A stretch of DNA of 64,000 bases, taken from Gelidibacter gilvus. Its GTDB lineage: Bacteria > Bacteroidota > Bacteroidia > Flavobacteriales > Flavobacteriaceae. The translations under genes were made by a program, and so were the position numbers. The notes below the pieces were generated by a model. That model saw only the letters and a list, made by a program, of their open reading frames with translations, had not been told where the DNA came from and searched no databases. Shown piece after piece: positions 1 to 8,363 of this stretch. The stretch is taken from the NCBI RefSeq assembly GCF_004115975.1, contig NZ_SDDZ01000016.1, positions 1 through 64,000 on the forward strand, written 5' to 3'. Every line of letters starts with the position of its first letter. Positions within the stretch are counted from its first letter, which is position 1.

Positions 1-74
1 TTCTTGAACTTTTCGCCAAATGTCCGATTGTAATTTGTCTCAAAACCTTTTTTCAATCCATTTAAATTTGCCAT
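1..74 (-). CDS. Possible 5' end of a gene running off the window
   Basis: An open frame starts with ATG at 74 on the minus strand and continues without a stop to the window edge, giving 24 residues beginning MANLNGLKKGFETNY. Only the amino end is visible, so no family can be assigned. Its support is just an open frame and a methionine start, so it may be chance. Confidence 0.35.
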   Translation of the reverse strand, partial: MANLNGLKKGFETNYNRTFGEKFK

Positions 75-274
75 TTTTGATTAGAATTATCTAACCCTAA
101 ACGGTCAACGTATTTCAGGCATCGACAGAATGTGGTGGTTAATAGATGATACTCAGATGGTAGATGGGGTTGTAATGACTAATAAAAATAAAAAATAAGT
201 ATTATAGGAATAACGAAGCGGGAAGCGTGAAGAAAAATAGATTGATTAATAGTAGTTATTCGGAAAGAATTAAA

Positions 275-1024
275 ATGAAAAAATATATTTACATCCTGTT
301 TACAATAGTGTTGCTATCATGCAACGCCAAGGTGATGCCGGATTGTTTACAGAATGCTGGGCCCATAATTCAAATGGAGATTCCTGTGTCAACGTTCAAT
401 AAAATCATCGTTTTTGAACGTGTGCAACTCATCCTTAAAGAAGCGCCAGAGTATAAAGTAATCGTAGAGACCGGCGAATATTTGAGGGATGATATTGAAG
501 TGAAAATCGAAGATGATGTCTTGCTATTAAAAGATCATAACGCTTGTAATATCACAAGAGATTATGGCATTACTAAAATTTACGTCAGTGCACCCAATAT
601 TACAGATCTCCGATCGAGTAGCGGGTTACCTATTTTAAGTGATGGTATTTTAAACTACCCGAATTTGACTTTACTTTCAGAAGACTTTGATGCGGAAGGC
701 GAATATCATACGGTTGGCGATTTCAGATTGGAGGTCAATTGCACCAATCTGCAGGTGGTGACCAACAACTTATCACATATCTATCTAAACGGAACGGTCG
801 AGAATTTGGAAATCGGTTTTTATTCCGGTGATTCCCGTTTTGAAGGCAGGAACTTAGTGGCGCAAAACATCAGTATTTTTCAACGCAGTAGCAATGACAT
901 GATCCTTAATCCTCAGGCGTCTTTGCGTGGAGAAATAAGAAGTACGGGCAATGTTATTGTAGTCAATAAGCCTCCTGTTGTGGATGTCCAAACCTATTAT
1001 AAAGGCCGTTTGATTATTGAATGA
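275..1024 (+). CDS. Lipoprotein with a DUF2807 (GIN) head domain
   Basis: This 249-residue product is a predicted exported lipoprotein. It starts MKKYIYILFTIVLLSCNA, a lipoprotein signal peptide with the lipidated cysteine at residue 16. An in-frame start 48 bases upstream would put extra charged residues before the signal, so I prefer 275. The rest is beta-rich and repetitive (FNKIIVFERVQLILKE, then short strands with Asn and Ser turns), as in the DUF2807 'putative auto-transporter adhesin head' family common in Bacteroidota. Its function is unknown; it probably sits in the outer membrane or periplasm. The gene is convergent with gldA, with only 4 bases between stop codons and no clear terminator. 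Confidence 0.8.
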   Translation: MKKYIYILFTIVLLSCNAKVMPDCLQNAGPIIQMEIPVSTFNKIIVFERVQLILKEAPEYKVIVETGEYLRDDIEVKIEDDVLLLKDHNACNITRDYGITKIYVSAPNITDLRSSSGLPILSDGILNYPNLTLLSEDFDAEGEYHTVGDFRLEVNCTNLQVVTNNLSHIYLNGTVENLEIGFYSGDSRFEGRNLVAQNISIFQRSSNDMILNPQASLRGEIRSTGNVIVVNKPPVVDVQTYYKGRLIIE

Positions 1025-1028
1025 CATA

Positions 1029-1925
1029 TTATTCGATAGTCAGCTCCCTAAAAAGACTTTCTAGATTTTTGTTCTTTTGGTTGAGCTGTAAGATTTTTAG
1101 GCCGTTATCATGGGCAAAATCAAATACCATTGGACGCATATCTTTTTTTGTAGAAAAGGTTAATTCGTATATAAAGTCGTGTGTATTTTTGACATTTTGG
1201 ATATGTTGTAAACGATTCATCAGGACATCTTCAACACGATAGTCAAATTCCACTTCAATAATTTGTTCTTGGTCGGCTTTTAAATCGGAAAGTTTTTTAT
1301 CGGCCACAATCTCACCTTTATTGATGATGATGACGCGGTCGCATATGGCCTCCACTTCTTGCATAATGTGGGTGGAGAGAAACACTGTTTTTTCTTCGCC
1401 TAAGGATTTGATCAAATGTCTGATTTCGACCAATTGATTTGGATCCAATCCCGTAGTAGGTTCATCCAAAATTAATACTTCCGGATCGTGCAACAGGGCA
1501 TTTGCCAATCCGACACGTTGTCTGTACCCTTTTGAAAGTTGACCTATCTTTTTGTGGGCTTCTGGTGTTAGTCCGGTAAGCTCAATAACGTCTGCAATCC
1601 GCGATTTTGAAACCTGATACACATCGGCATTGAATGCCAAATACTCCTTGACATACATATCTAAGTAGAGCGGATTGTGCTCTGGTAAGTATCCGACGCG
1701 TTTTTGAACCTCGCGAGCTTGGGTCTGAACATCAAAGTCGTTTACTTTTGCTTCTCCTTCAGAAGCATCAATATAGGTGGTCAGGATTTTCATCATCGTA
1801 GATTTACCAGCGCCGTTCGGACCTAAAAACCCTACAATTTCACCTTTATCTACTTTAAAGGAAACATTGTTCAGTGCCTTCTGATCGGCGTATAGTTTGG
1901 TGATATTATTGACTTCAATGGACAT
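1029..1925 (-). CDS. gldA: ABC transporter ATP-binding subunit GldA
   Basis: The 298-residue ABC ATPase has Walker A GPNGAGKST at 35-43, the signature LSKGYRQRVGLA, and Walker B LILDEPTTGLDP. A C-terminal domain of about 80 residues follows the H-loop (STHIMQEVE). The sequence and length fit GldA, the ATPase of the GldA-GldF-GldG transporter tied to gliding in Flavobacterium. GldF and GldG are not adjacent here, and gldB-gldC lie 24 kb away. Generic ABC-2 type exporter ATPases look similar, so the gldA name rests on overall resemblance and the presence of other gld genes. Confidence 0.85.
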   Translation of the reverse strand: MSIEVNNITKLYADQKALNNVSFKVDKGEIVGFLGPNGAGKSTMMKILTTYIDASEGEAKVNDFDVQTQAREVQKRVGYLPEHNPLYLDMYVKEYLAFNADVYQVSKSRIADVIELTGLTPEAHKKIGQLSKGYRQRVGLANALLHDPEVLILDEPTTGLDPNQLVEIRHLIKSLGEEKTVFLSTHIMQEVEAICDRVIIINKGEIVADKKLSDLKADQEQIIEVEFDYRVEDVLMNRLQHIQNVKNTHDFIYELTFSTKKDMRPMVFDFAHDNGLKILQLNQKNKNLESLFRELTIE

Positions 1926-2012
1926 GATTCAAATTATTTGCTCAAAAATAAGCATTTTAGATATGTAATGATTTAACGAAATCGATGTATTATAAAAAGA
2001 ATTGAAAAAACA

Positions 2013-2043
2013 TTTTGTTTATAAAATTTATTCTCTACTTTAG
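2013..2043 (+). promoter_or_regulatory. Candidate promoter of the aromatic amino acid operon
   Basis: TTTTG at 2013-2017 and TACTTTAG at 2036-2043 are 18 bases apart. This matches the Bacteroidota pattern TTTG / TAnnTTTG with one mismatch. Transcription would start near 2049, a few bases before the leader peptide. Confidence 0.5.
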
Positions 2044-2052
2044 CGAAATCAA

Positions 2053-2133
2053 ATGATGAAAACAACAACTTACACATATCAAAACTGGTTTTATTTCTTT
2101 TTTAGCAAAAGGGACGAGACTTCGTATGTGTAA
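2053..2133 (+). CDS. Aromatic leader peptide of an attenuator
   Basis: This 26-codon frame encodes MMKTTTYTYQNWFYFFFSK followed by RDETSYV. Eight of the eleven residues 7-17 are Tyr, Trp or Phe. It lies between a candidate promoter and a rho-independent terminator, upstream of four genes for Phe and Tyr synthesis. Two RNA pairings can be drawn. TTACACATA (2070-2078) pairs perfectly with TATGTGTAA (2125-2133), which contains the stop codon. CGAGACTT (2115-2122) pairs with the left arm of the terminator at 2159-2166. Stalling at the aromatic codons would free CGAGACTT to block the terminator, while a ribosome at the stop codon would mask it. The peptide itself probably has no other function. 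Confidence 0.8.
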   Translation: MMKTTTYTYQNWFYFFFSKRDETSYV

Positions 2134-2157
2134 TTTATGAACAATAAATTTAATATA

Positions 2158-2186
2158 AAGGTCTCGATGAAAATCGGGACTTTTTT
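2158..2186 (+). terminator. Attenuator terminator before pheA
   Basis: The stem AAGGTCTCGAT (2158-2168) and ATCGGGACTT (2173-2182) has a GAAA loop, one bulged G and one G-U pair. A run of six T follows at 2181-2186. It sits 64 bases before the pheA start and competes with the antiterminator pairing 2115-2122 / 2159-2166. Confidence 0.8.
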
Positions 2187-2250
2187 GTTTTAAAAAGTTT
2201 TGAAACTTAGCTAAAATGATGAAAAATGTTACATTTAATTTATTCAACTC

Positions 2251-3081
2251 ATGATTAAATCTGTTGCCATACAAGGGATTAAAGGGTCCTTCCACCATAT
2301 TGTCGCTTTACAATATTTTGACAGTTCAATACAATATATTGATGAGTGCATGACATTTGATGGCGCCGTACAAAGTGTTTTGAGCAAGAAAACCGATGCG
2401 GTTATTATGGCCATCGAAAATTCGATTGCTGGTTCCATCATTCCTAATTATGCGTTGATTGATGATAATCAACTTCATATTATTGGCGAACATTATTTGG
2501 ATATTCAGCATCATTTAATGGCCTTGCCAGGTCAGCGTATTGAAGATATCCACGAAGTGTATTCGCATCCAATGGCCTTGTTGCAGTGCAAACAATTTTT
2601 CAAAAAACATCCCCATATCAAATTGGTGGAGGATAAAGATACAGCCGAAGTGGCGCAACGGATTCAGCAAAAACAACTCAAAAATGTAGGCGCTATTGCC
2701 AGTCAATTAGCTTCAGAATTGTTTGAATTGGAAATTGTTGCTGAAAGTATCCAATCCATAAAACAGAATGAAACGCGATTTGTGATTGCAGTAACCAATA
2801 ATTCTGAAGCTCAAGAAGTCCATATCAATAAGGCGTCTTTAAAATTTGACGTGGACCATAAACGCGGCAGTTTAGCATCCATTTTGAATGTGATGAGCGA
2901 CTGTAGAATGAACCTCACCAAGATCCAATCCTTACCAATAATTGAAACCCCATGGAAGTATGCGTTTTTTGTGGATATCACATTCGATGCGTATCAGGAT
3001 TATCAAAAAGCGAAATCAATAATGGAAATAATGGCCTATAACTTTAAGGTTTTAGGCGAATATAAAAATGCACGACAATGA
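2251..3081 (+). CDS. pheA: Prephenate dehydratase
   Basis: This enzyme converts prephenate to phenylpyruvate in phenylalanine synthesis. The 276-residue protein has the periplasmic-binding-like catalytic fold (about 1-190) with the catalytic TRF motif at 175-177. A C-terminal ACT domain starts near 196 and should bind phenylalanine for feedback control. The usual ESRP motif of the ACT domain reads QSLP here. There is no chorismate mutase domain; that activity is fused to the DAHP synthase at the end of the operon. The stop overlaps the next start by four bases (ATGA), a sign of translational coupling. Expression is probably set by the upstream attenuator. Confidence 0.92.
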   Translation: MIKSVAIQGIKGSFHHIVALQYFDSSIQYIDECMTFDGAVQSVLSKKTDAVIMAIENSIAGSIIPNYALIDDNQLHIIGEHYLDIQHHLMALPGQRIEDIHEVYSHPMALLQCKQFFKKHPHIKLVEDKDTAEVAQRIQQKQLKNVGAIASQLASELFELEIVAESIQSIKQNETRFVIAVTNNSEAQEVHINKASLKFDVDHKRGSLASILNVMSDCRMNLTKIQSLPIIETPWKYAFFVDITFDAYQDYQKAKSIMEIMAYNFKVLGEYKNARQ

Positions 3082-4241
3082 TCACTTTTGCAGATAGATT
3101 AAACACGGTAGAAGAGTACTACTTCTCAAAAAAATTGAGGGAAGTGAACTTACTGAAATCCCAAGGGAAACCTATTATCAATTTAGGAATTGGAAGTCCA
3201 GATTTAGAGCCACCATCTCGCGTCATTGATGCCATCACGGAAAGCATGAACGACGCTGTGGCACACAAATACCAAAGTTATCAAGGTCTGCCAGAACTTA
3301 GGGAAGCCATGGTAGGTTTTTACAAGGAACATTATGGTGTTTCTTTGAGTCCGTTGACTGAAGTGTTGCCCTTAATGGGAAGTAAGGAAGGCATCATGCA
3401 CATTTCCATGGCGTTTTTGAACGAAGGCGATGAGGTGTTGATTCCAAATCCAGGCTATCCAACTTATGAATCTGTGACAAAACTCCTAGGCGCAAAACCT
3501 GTTTTCTACGATTTGTTAGCTGAAAATGATTGGTGTCCTGATTTTCTAACTTTAGAAAGAAGTGATTTATCTAAAGTAAAATTAATGTGGGTGAGCTATC
3601 CACATATGCCAACTGGAGCGACCGCTAGCAATAAAGTTTTTGAGGATATCATTGCTTTTGCAAAACGACACAATATTTTGGTGGTCAATGATAACCCATA
3701 CAGTTTTGTGCTGAACGACTATCCGCGTAGCATCTTAAAATATAAAGGTGCGAAAGAGGTGTGTTTGGAGCTTAATTCGCTTAGTAAAACTTTTAATATG
3801 GCAGGATGGCGTGTTGGAATGGTATTAGGAAAAACAGAATACATCAATGCTATTTTAAAAGTGAAAAGTAATATGGATTCTGGAATGTTTTATGGCATTC
3901 AGAAAGGTGCGATTGAAGCTTTAAAATGTTCGAAAATGTGGTTTACAAGTTTGAATAGCGTTTATGAAGAACGCCGTCAAAAAGTATGGAAATTGGCAAC
4001 CGCGTTAAATTGTACCTATGATGAAAATGCCACCGGACTTTTCGTTTGGGCAAAATTACCGCTACACCTTAAAGCCGAAGCCTATATTGATATGGTCCTG
4101 AAAGAGCATTCCATTTTTATTGCTCCCGGAACCATTTTTGGAAGCAATGGCGAAGGTTATATTCGGTTTTCACTATGTGCACCGATTGAGGAATTACAAG
4201 AGGCAATTTCAAGGGTGAGGTTAGGGGTTAGTGTTCGGTGA
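3078..4241 (+). CDS. Class I/II PLP aminotransferase of the aromatic operon
   Basis: A 387-residue fold-type I aminotransferase with the PLP lysine K237 in SLSKTFNMAGWRVG. The motif YPHMPTG and the Asp-Asn pair near 204 (NDNPYSF) are also visible. Between pheA and tyrA it most likely transaminates phenylpyruvate and 4-hydroxyphenylpyruvate, or prephenate. Substrate choice cannot be read from the sequence, and LL-diaminopimelate aminotransferase-like members look similar. The last codons (RLGVSVR) fall in an iterated intergenic-type sequence (GGTTAGGGGTTAGTG), so the native carboxyl end may have been replaced. Confidence 0.85.
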   Translation: MITFADRLNTVEEYYFSKKLREVNLLKSQGKPIINLGIGSPDLEPPSRVIDAITESMNDAVAHKYQSYQGLPELREAMVGFYKEHYGVSLSPLTEVLPLMGSKEGIMHISMAFLNEGDEVLIPNPGYPTYESVTKLLGAKPVFYDLLAENDWCPDFLTLERSDLSKVKLMWVSYPHMPTGATASNKVFEDIIAFAKRHNILVVNDNPYSFVLNDYPRSILKYKGAKEVCLELNSLSKTFNMAGWRVGMVLGKTEYINAILKVKSNMDSGMFYGIQKGAIEALKCSKMWFTSLNSVYEERRQKVWKLATALNCTYDENATGLFVWAKLPLHLKAEAYIDMVLKEHSIFIAPGTIFGSNGEGYIRFSLCAPIEELQEAISRVRLGVSVR

Positions 4242-4345
4242 TCCCGCCTCCGCAAAAGCTTCGGACGAGCAGGCAGTGTTCCCGCCTACGCAAATGCTAC
4301 GGACGGGCAGGCAGTGTTCAGTATTCAGTATTCAGTTTGCAGGTT
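4242..4345. repeat. Two degenerate copies of a CCCGCC...GGGCAGGC repeat plus CAGT words
   Basis: Two related units run in tandem, each of the form CCCGCCTnCGCAAA(a/t)GCTnCGGACG(a/g)GCAGGC. Each is followed by GTGTTC, then by TTCAGTATTCAGTATTCAG. The same unit occurs twice at 13339-13428. The ends (CCCGCC, GGGCAGG) are partly complementary, as in REP-like elements. No gene is visible in this spacer. Confidence 0.75.
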
Positions 4346-4425
4346 GCAATTGACATTAGGTATTGTAGCTCTTTGTAGAAAATTAATTATCGTAAATAAT
4401 GTCCCAAAGGGGCGACATATTAGTA

Positions 4426-5277
4426 ATGAAAAATATATACATCATAGGTGTGGGATTGATAGGTGGAAGTTTGGCCCTTGATATTAAAAAACACGATCAT
4501 AAGGTAAAGGTTTTCGGGATTGATCATAATGAAAACCATTTGGAGGAGGCCATTCAGCTGAATGTTATTGATGCCAAAGCCACTTATGAAGACCTGAAAA
4601 ATGCCGATTTGGTCATTTTATCAATACCCGTTGATGCGGCGGTGAATGAAATCAGGAAAGTATTGGATTTGGTTTCAGACGATGCCTTAGTGGTAGACGT
4701 CGGTTCTACAAAAGCTGAAATTTGCAAAGCCATAGAGGAACATCCAAAACGTAGAAATTTCTTGGCCAGCCATCCCATAGCAGGAACGGAATTTTCTGGG
4801 CCAAAAGCAGCAATCTTGGGATTGTACCAAAATAAGACCAATATCATTTGTGAGGTTGAGAAAACGGCTTTCAAACTTCAGGAACAAGCACTGAAGTTGT
4901 TTTCAGATTTGGGGATGCGCATCCGTTATATGAATCCTGAAGCTCACGATAAGCATATTGCCTATGTGTCACATTTATCGCACATCAGCTCATTTATGTT
5001 GGGTAAAACGGTGATTGATAAAGAACGGAATGAACGTGATATTTTCGATATGGCGGGAAGTGGATTTGCCTCTACCGTTCGATTGGCAAAGAGCTCCCCT
5101 GAAATGTGGACGCCAATTTTCAAACAGAACAAAGCCAACGTCCTCGAAACTTTGGATGAATTCATCATCAACCTCCAAAAATTCAGGGAGTTCATGCATG
5201 AAGATGATTTTGAGGCTATTTATTCAGAAATGAAAAACACGAATCACATCAAAGACATATTAAACGGCATACAGTAA
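4426..5277 (+). CDS. tyrA: Prephenate dehydrogenase
   Basis: Oxidative decarboxylation of prephenate to 4-hydroxyphenylpyruvate for tyrosine synthesis. The 283-residue protein begins MKNIYIIGVGLIGGSLA, with the Rossmann dinucleotide motif GVGLIGGS. The conserved SHPIAGTE motif and the helical C-terminal dimer domain (HDKHIAYVSHLSHISS) follow. An upstream in-frame ATG at 4399 would add nine residues ahead of the first beta strand, so 4426 is preferred. No mutase or ACT domain is attached. It is third in the aromatic operon, separated from the aminotransferase by a repeat-filled spacer. Confidence 0.9.
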   Translation: MKNIYIIGVGLIGGSLALDIKKHDHKVKVFGIDHNENHLEEAIQLNVIDAKATYEDLKNADLVILSIPVDAAVNEIRKVLDLVSDDALVVDVGSTKAEICKAIEEHPKRRNFLASHPIAGTEFSGPKAAILGLYQNKTNIICEVEKTAFKLQEQALKLFSDLGMRIRYMNPEAHDKHIAYVSHLSHISSFMLGKTVIDKERNERDIFDMAGSGFASTVRLAKSSPEMWTPIFKQNKANVLETLDEFIINLQKFREFMHEDDFEAIYSEMKNTNHIKDILNGIQ

Positions 5278-5398
5278 TATTAAATACCAAAAAATAAAGC
5301 ACCAAATTCCAAAAATAAGTCGAACGGTATTAAAAGACTTGGAATTTTTCTACCTGTCAGCAGACAGGGAATTTTAAACATTGAAATTTTAAACAATT

Positions 5399-6481
5399 AT
5401 GGAAAACACGAAAGAATTAAGAACATGGTTAGATGATTTGAAATTGGATCATCCCTTGGTCATTGCAGGGCCATGCAGTGCAGAAACAGAAGAGCAAGTA
5501 TTGGGTATCGCCCATGAATTGAAAGATACAGATGTTAGTTATTTTAGAGCTGGAATTTGGAAACCACGTACACGTCCTGGAATGTTTGAAGGGGTTGGTG
5601 CGTTAGGTTTGAAATGGCTGCAAAAAGTTAAGGAAGAGACAGGTCTTAAAACCGCTACTGAAGTTGCCAATAGAGCGCATGTTGAATTGGCATTGGAGCA
5701 TGATATCGATCTGTTATGGATTGGTGCACGTTCTACGGTGAGCCCATTTATTGTTCAAGAAATTGCAGATGCATTAAAAGGAACAGATAAGATTGTATTG
5801 GTGAAGAACCCTGTAAACCCAGATTTACCACTTTGGCTGGGTGCGATTGAGCGTTTGGCGTCGGCAGATATCAAAAGGCTGGGTGCTATCCACAGAGGGT
5901 TTTCAACCTATGAAAAAACAAAGTATAGAAATAATCCAGAATGGCAATTGGCCATCGAATTGCAAACACGATTCCCTGATTTACCGCTGATCAATGATCC
6001 GTCGCACATCACAGGAAAGCGTGACATGATTTTTGATGTGTCACAAACGGCCTTAGATTTGAATTTTGACGGCCTCATGATTGAGACGCATACCAATCCG
6101 GATGCTGCTTGGAGTGATGCTTCGCAACAGGTAACGCCAGAAACTTTGATTCAAATTATGAGAGATTTACGTATCAGAAAAGAATCGGATCCGGAAAAAG
6201 AGTTCAATGCCGAATTGAGTAATTTGAGAGCACAAATTGATGTGGTCGATAACCAACTTATTGAAATGTTGGGCAAGCGAATGAAGTTTTCTGATGGGAT
6301 TGGCGCCCTTAAAAAACAAAAAAACGTTGCGGTTTTGCAAAGTAAACGTTGGAACGAGATTTTGGGAAATATGGTCTTGGAAGGTGAACAAAATGGATTG
6401 AGCGAAGAGTTTATCCTTAAGATGTTTAAAGCGATCCATCAGGAATCCATTAATCACCAAGAGAAAATTATTAATGGTTAG
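5399..6481 (+). CDS. aroF: Bifunctional DAHP synthase / chorismate mutase
   Basis: Residues 1-260 form a DAHP synthase (erythrose 4-phosphate plus PEP, first step of the shikimate pathway) with GPCSAE at 24-29, KPRT at 55-58 and a C-terminal barrel motif DPSHITGKRD. Residues 271-357 form an AroQ-type chorismate mutase (ELSNLRAQIDVVDNQLIEML). At 360 residues this is the fusion typical of Bacteroidota. It joins the entry point of the pathway to the branch point, and the mutase domain may also act as a feedback sensor. It closes the pheA operon and is followed by a strong terminator. Confidence 0.92.
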   Translation: MENTKELRTWLDDLKLDHPLVIAGPCSAETEEQVLGIAHELKDTDVSYFRAGIWKPRTRPGMFEGVGALGLKWLQKVKEETGLKTATEVANRAHVELALEHDIDLLWIGARSTVSPFIVQEIADALKGTDKIVLVKNPVNPDLPLWLGAIERLASADIKRLGAIHRGFSTYEKTKYRNNPEWQLAIELQTRFPDLPLINDPSHITGKRDMIFDVSQTALDLNFDGLMIETHTNPDAAWSDASQQVTPETLIQIMRDLRIRKESDPEKEFNAELSNLRAQIDVVDNQLIEMLGKRMKFSDGIGALKKQKNVAVLQSKRWNEILGNMVLEGEQNGLSEEFILKMFKAIHQESINHQEKIING

Positions 6482-6486
6482 TTTTT

Positions 6487-6533
6487 AAAAAACAGAGGGT
6501 GTCTTAATTTTAAGACACCTTCTGTTTTATTTT
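6487..6533 (+). terminator. Terminator of the aromatic operon
   Basis: AAAACAGAGGGTGTCTTA and TAAGACACCTTCTGTTTT form a stem of about 17 pairs with a four-base loop, followed by a T-rich stretch. The A and T flanks would let it act for both strands. Confidence 0.85.
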
Positions 6534-6558
6534 AATAGATCTCTGAAAGAACTTAAAA

Positions 6559-7206
6559 TTAATTTTTAGTATAACTTAATCTTCGCGAAGCTTTTCTCAT
6601 AAGGACATTAATTAAATCCTCTGAGCTGCTTCCCAAACCTCCGTTTACCTTTTTGTTATAATTCCATAATAATGTGCCGTTTTCAGCATTATGAACACTC
6701 ATGTTTATTAATGCACTATTTGTGGCGCCACCAAAACCCACAAGCAGACCTAATGCCAACGAGGCTCCTTCTGACATAGGTTTGTTAGTTTCAAAATCAC
6801 CAGAAATTACGGAGTCAACACCAAGAATTTGAGCTAGTTCTTGTGGAGTGTAGTCCAATATATTATCATAATTGATGTCTTTTTTATTTAATATTGCAGT
6901 AGTGGTTCGCACGTCTTGAATGTCTACGGTCTTCATGTCACCTCTTTTTTTTCGTTTCAAGAACCAAGAGTACAATGCAGTTTGAATGCCTTCGCCTTCA
7001 GCTTTTTCCAAGCGATCTAATTGTTCACTTGTCATATCCTTCATTTGCTTGGGTCTTAATTTTACCTTAGTTTTAAATGGTACTATAGCTATGATTCGAT
7101 GTGATTTAGCAATATCGTCAAATTCAGGATTTTCATAGAGATTGGTTTGGGCATTGACATTAATGAGAAATGCAAATAATAAAATTGGAACGTAAAAATT
7201 TTTCAT
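6559..7206 (-). CDS. Secreted protein of unknown function
   Basis: A 215-residue protein with a cleavable signal peptide ending NVNAQ. After it come a strand-like IIAIVPFKTKV, a charged helix, and a C-terminal part with the Gly/Ala-rich stretch SLALGLLVGFGGATNSALINMSV. The pattern 'AIVPF ... VDSVISGDFE ... INMSVHNAENGTLLWNY' recalls CsgG/LpoB/TolB-N-like lipoprotein folds, but I cannot assign a family. It stands alone between convergent and divergent neighbours. Confidence 0.7.
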   Translation of the reverse strand: MKNFYVPILLFAFLINVNAQTNLYENPEFDDIAKSHRIIAIVPFKTKVKLRPKQMKDMTSEQLDRLEKAEGEGIQTALYSWFLKRKKRGDMKTVDIQDVRTTTAILNKKDINYDNILDYTPQELAQILGVDSVISGDFETNKPMSEGASLALGLLVGFGGATNSALINMSVHNAENGTLLWNYNKKVNGGLGSSSEDLINVLMRKASRRLSYTKN

Positions 7207-7281
7207 AATAAGTAGTTTGGTTTAAAAATTAAGTAGCTAATATACATTTTTCTTTAATTTTAAAATCGTTATTTTGTTTAC

Positions 7282-7289
7282 TAAATTTG
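7282..7289 (+). promoter_or_regulatory. -7 box TAAATTTG directly before rsgA
   Basis: A perfect TAnnTTTG box ends four bases before the rsgA ATG. Transcription would start at or next to the start codon, giving a leaderless mRNA. The -33 element is weak. Confidence 0.5.
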
Positions 7290-7293
7290 ATGC

Positions 7294-8241
7294 ATGACAG
7301 GAACCGTTTATAAGTCCACAGGAAGTTGGTACACCGTAAAAACAGAACTCGGTGCATTTTATGATTGCCGTATTAAAGGAAAGTTCAGAATCAAGGATAT
7401 CAAAAGCACCAATCCGATTGCTGTAGGCGATGTTGTGGGTTTTGACGTGGAGACCTTGGACAATAAGACTACCGGCATCATCCACACCATTCATGATCGG
7501 GAGAATTATATTGTGCGCAAATCGGTTAACCTATCTAGACAAACCCATATTATTGCCGCCAATATCGATCAGGTGTTTTTGCTCATCACCATAAATAATC
7601 CGCCAACATTAACCAGTTTTATAGATCGGTTTTTGGTTACCACACAAGCTTATCGCATAAAAACAGTTCTGGTGTTCAATAAAATGGATGCTTATGACGA
7701 GGAGAATGTAATGGAGGTAAAGTACCTATCTTCTATCTATAAAAAAATTGGCTATGAATGTATTGAAGTCTCAGCACTCACCGGAAAAAACATCGACCAT
7801 TTAAAAGGGTTGATGAAGAATAAAACGAGCATGTTTGCTGGGCATTCAGGGGTTGGGAAATCGACTTTGGTCAATGCAATAGAGCCAGGTTTAAATCTGA
7901 AAACAAAGGAAATATCCATGCAGCACATGCAGGGACAGCACACCACAACGTTTGCTGAGATGTTTGATTTGAGTTTCGGCGCAAAAATAATCGACACACC
8001 TGGCATCAAAGGATTTGGAGTTGTAGATATGGACAAAGAGGAAATTGGCGATTATTTTCCAGAGTTTTTCGCTTTAAAGCATCAGTGTCGATTTAATAAT
8101 TGTTTACATATTGAAGAGCCACAATGCGCTGTAAAAGAGGCATTGGACAAAGATGACATCTCTTTCTCTCGCTATAGAAGTTATCTTCAGATTTTAGAAG
8201 GAGATGATGAACATTATCGTACTGAGGAATGGATGAAATGA
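7294..8241 (+). CDS. rsgA: Ribosome small-subunit GTPase RsgA
   Basis: A 315-residue circularly permuted GTPase that helps mature the 30S subunit. An N-terminal OB fold (about 1-75) is followed by G4 NKMD (129-132), G1 GHSGVGKST (183-191) and G3 DTPG (234-237) in permuted order. The zinc motif has C265, C270, H272 and C278. All key residues are present. Confidence 0.94.
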   Translation: MTGTVYKSTGSWYTVKTELGAFYDCRIKGKFRIKDIKSTNPIAVGDVVGFDVETLDNKTTGIIHTIHDRENYIVRKSVNLSRQTHIIAANIDQVFLLITINNPPTLTSFIDRFLVTTQAYRIKTVLVFNKMDAYDEENVMEVKYLSSIYKKIGYECIEVSALTGKNIDHLKGLMKNKTSMFAGHSGVGKSTLVNAIEPGLNLKTKEISMQHMQGQHTTTFAEMFDLSFGAKIIDTPGIKGFGVVDMDKEEIGDYFPEFFALKHQCRFNNCLHIEEPQCAVKEALDKDDISFSRYRSYLQILEGDDEHYRTEEWMK

Positions 8242-8294
8242 GTTGGTAGTAATCAGTTGGCAGTCCTCTTTTCTCAGTATATAGTTAACCAAAT

Positions 8295-8312
8295 AACCTG
8301 CAAGGTTTCAAA
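8295..8312. repeat. Half copy of the AACCTGCAAGG palindrome
   Basis: AACCTGCAAGGTTTCAAAA matches one arm of the palindromic repeat seen in full at 26881, 29812, 33144, 37446, 38906 and 43651. It lies in the rsgA-dtd spacer, together with CAGT-type words at 8243-8280. Confidence 0.6.
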
Positions 8313-8363
8313 AGAGCAATCATCATTTTAGATCTAAACCACCCAACAAGAATATAGGTTTTT

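Noticed and set aside
1021-1242. Open frame of 73 codons on the plus strand
   Set aside because: It overlaps gldA in antisense and is explained by the composition of that gene.
1926-2250. Riboswitch (for example a T-box) before pheA
   Set aside because: The translated aromatic leader and its competing stems explain the region; no T-box or other known riboswitch motif is visible.
2035-2298. Minus-strand frame over the pheA leader
   Set aside because: It is antisense to the attenuator and leader peptide, which explain the sequence better; no domain is seen.
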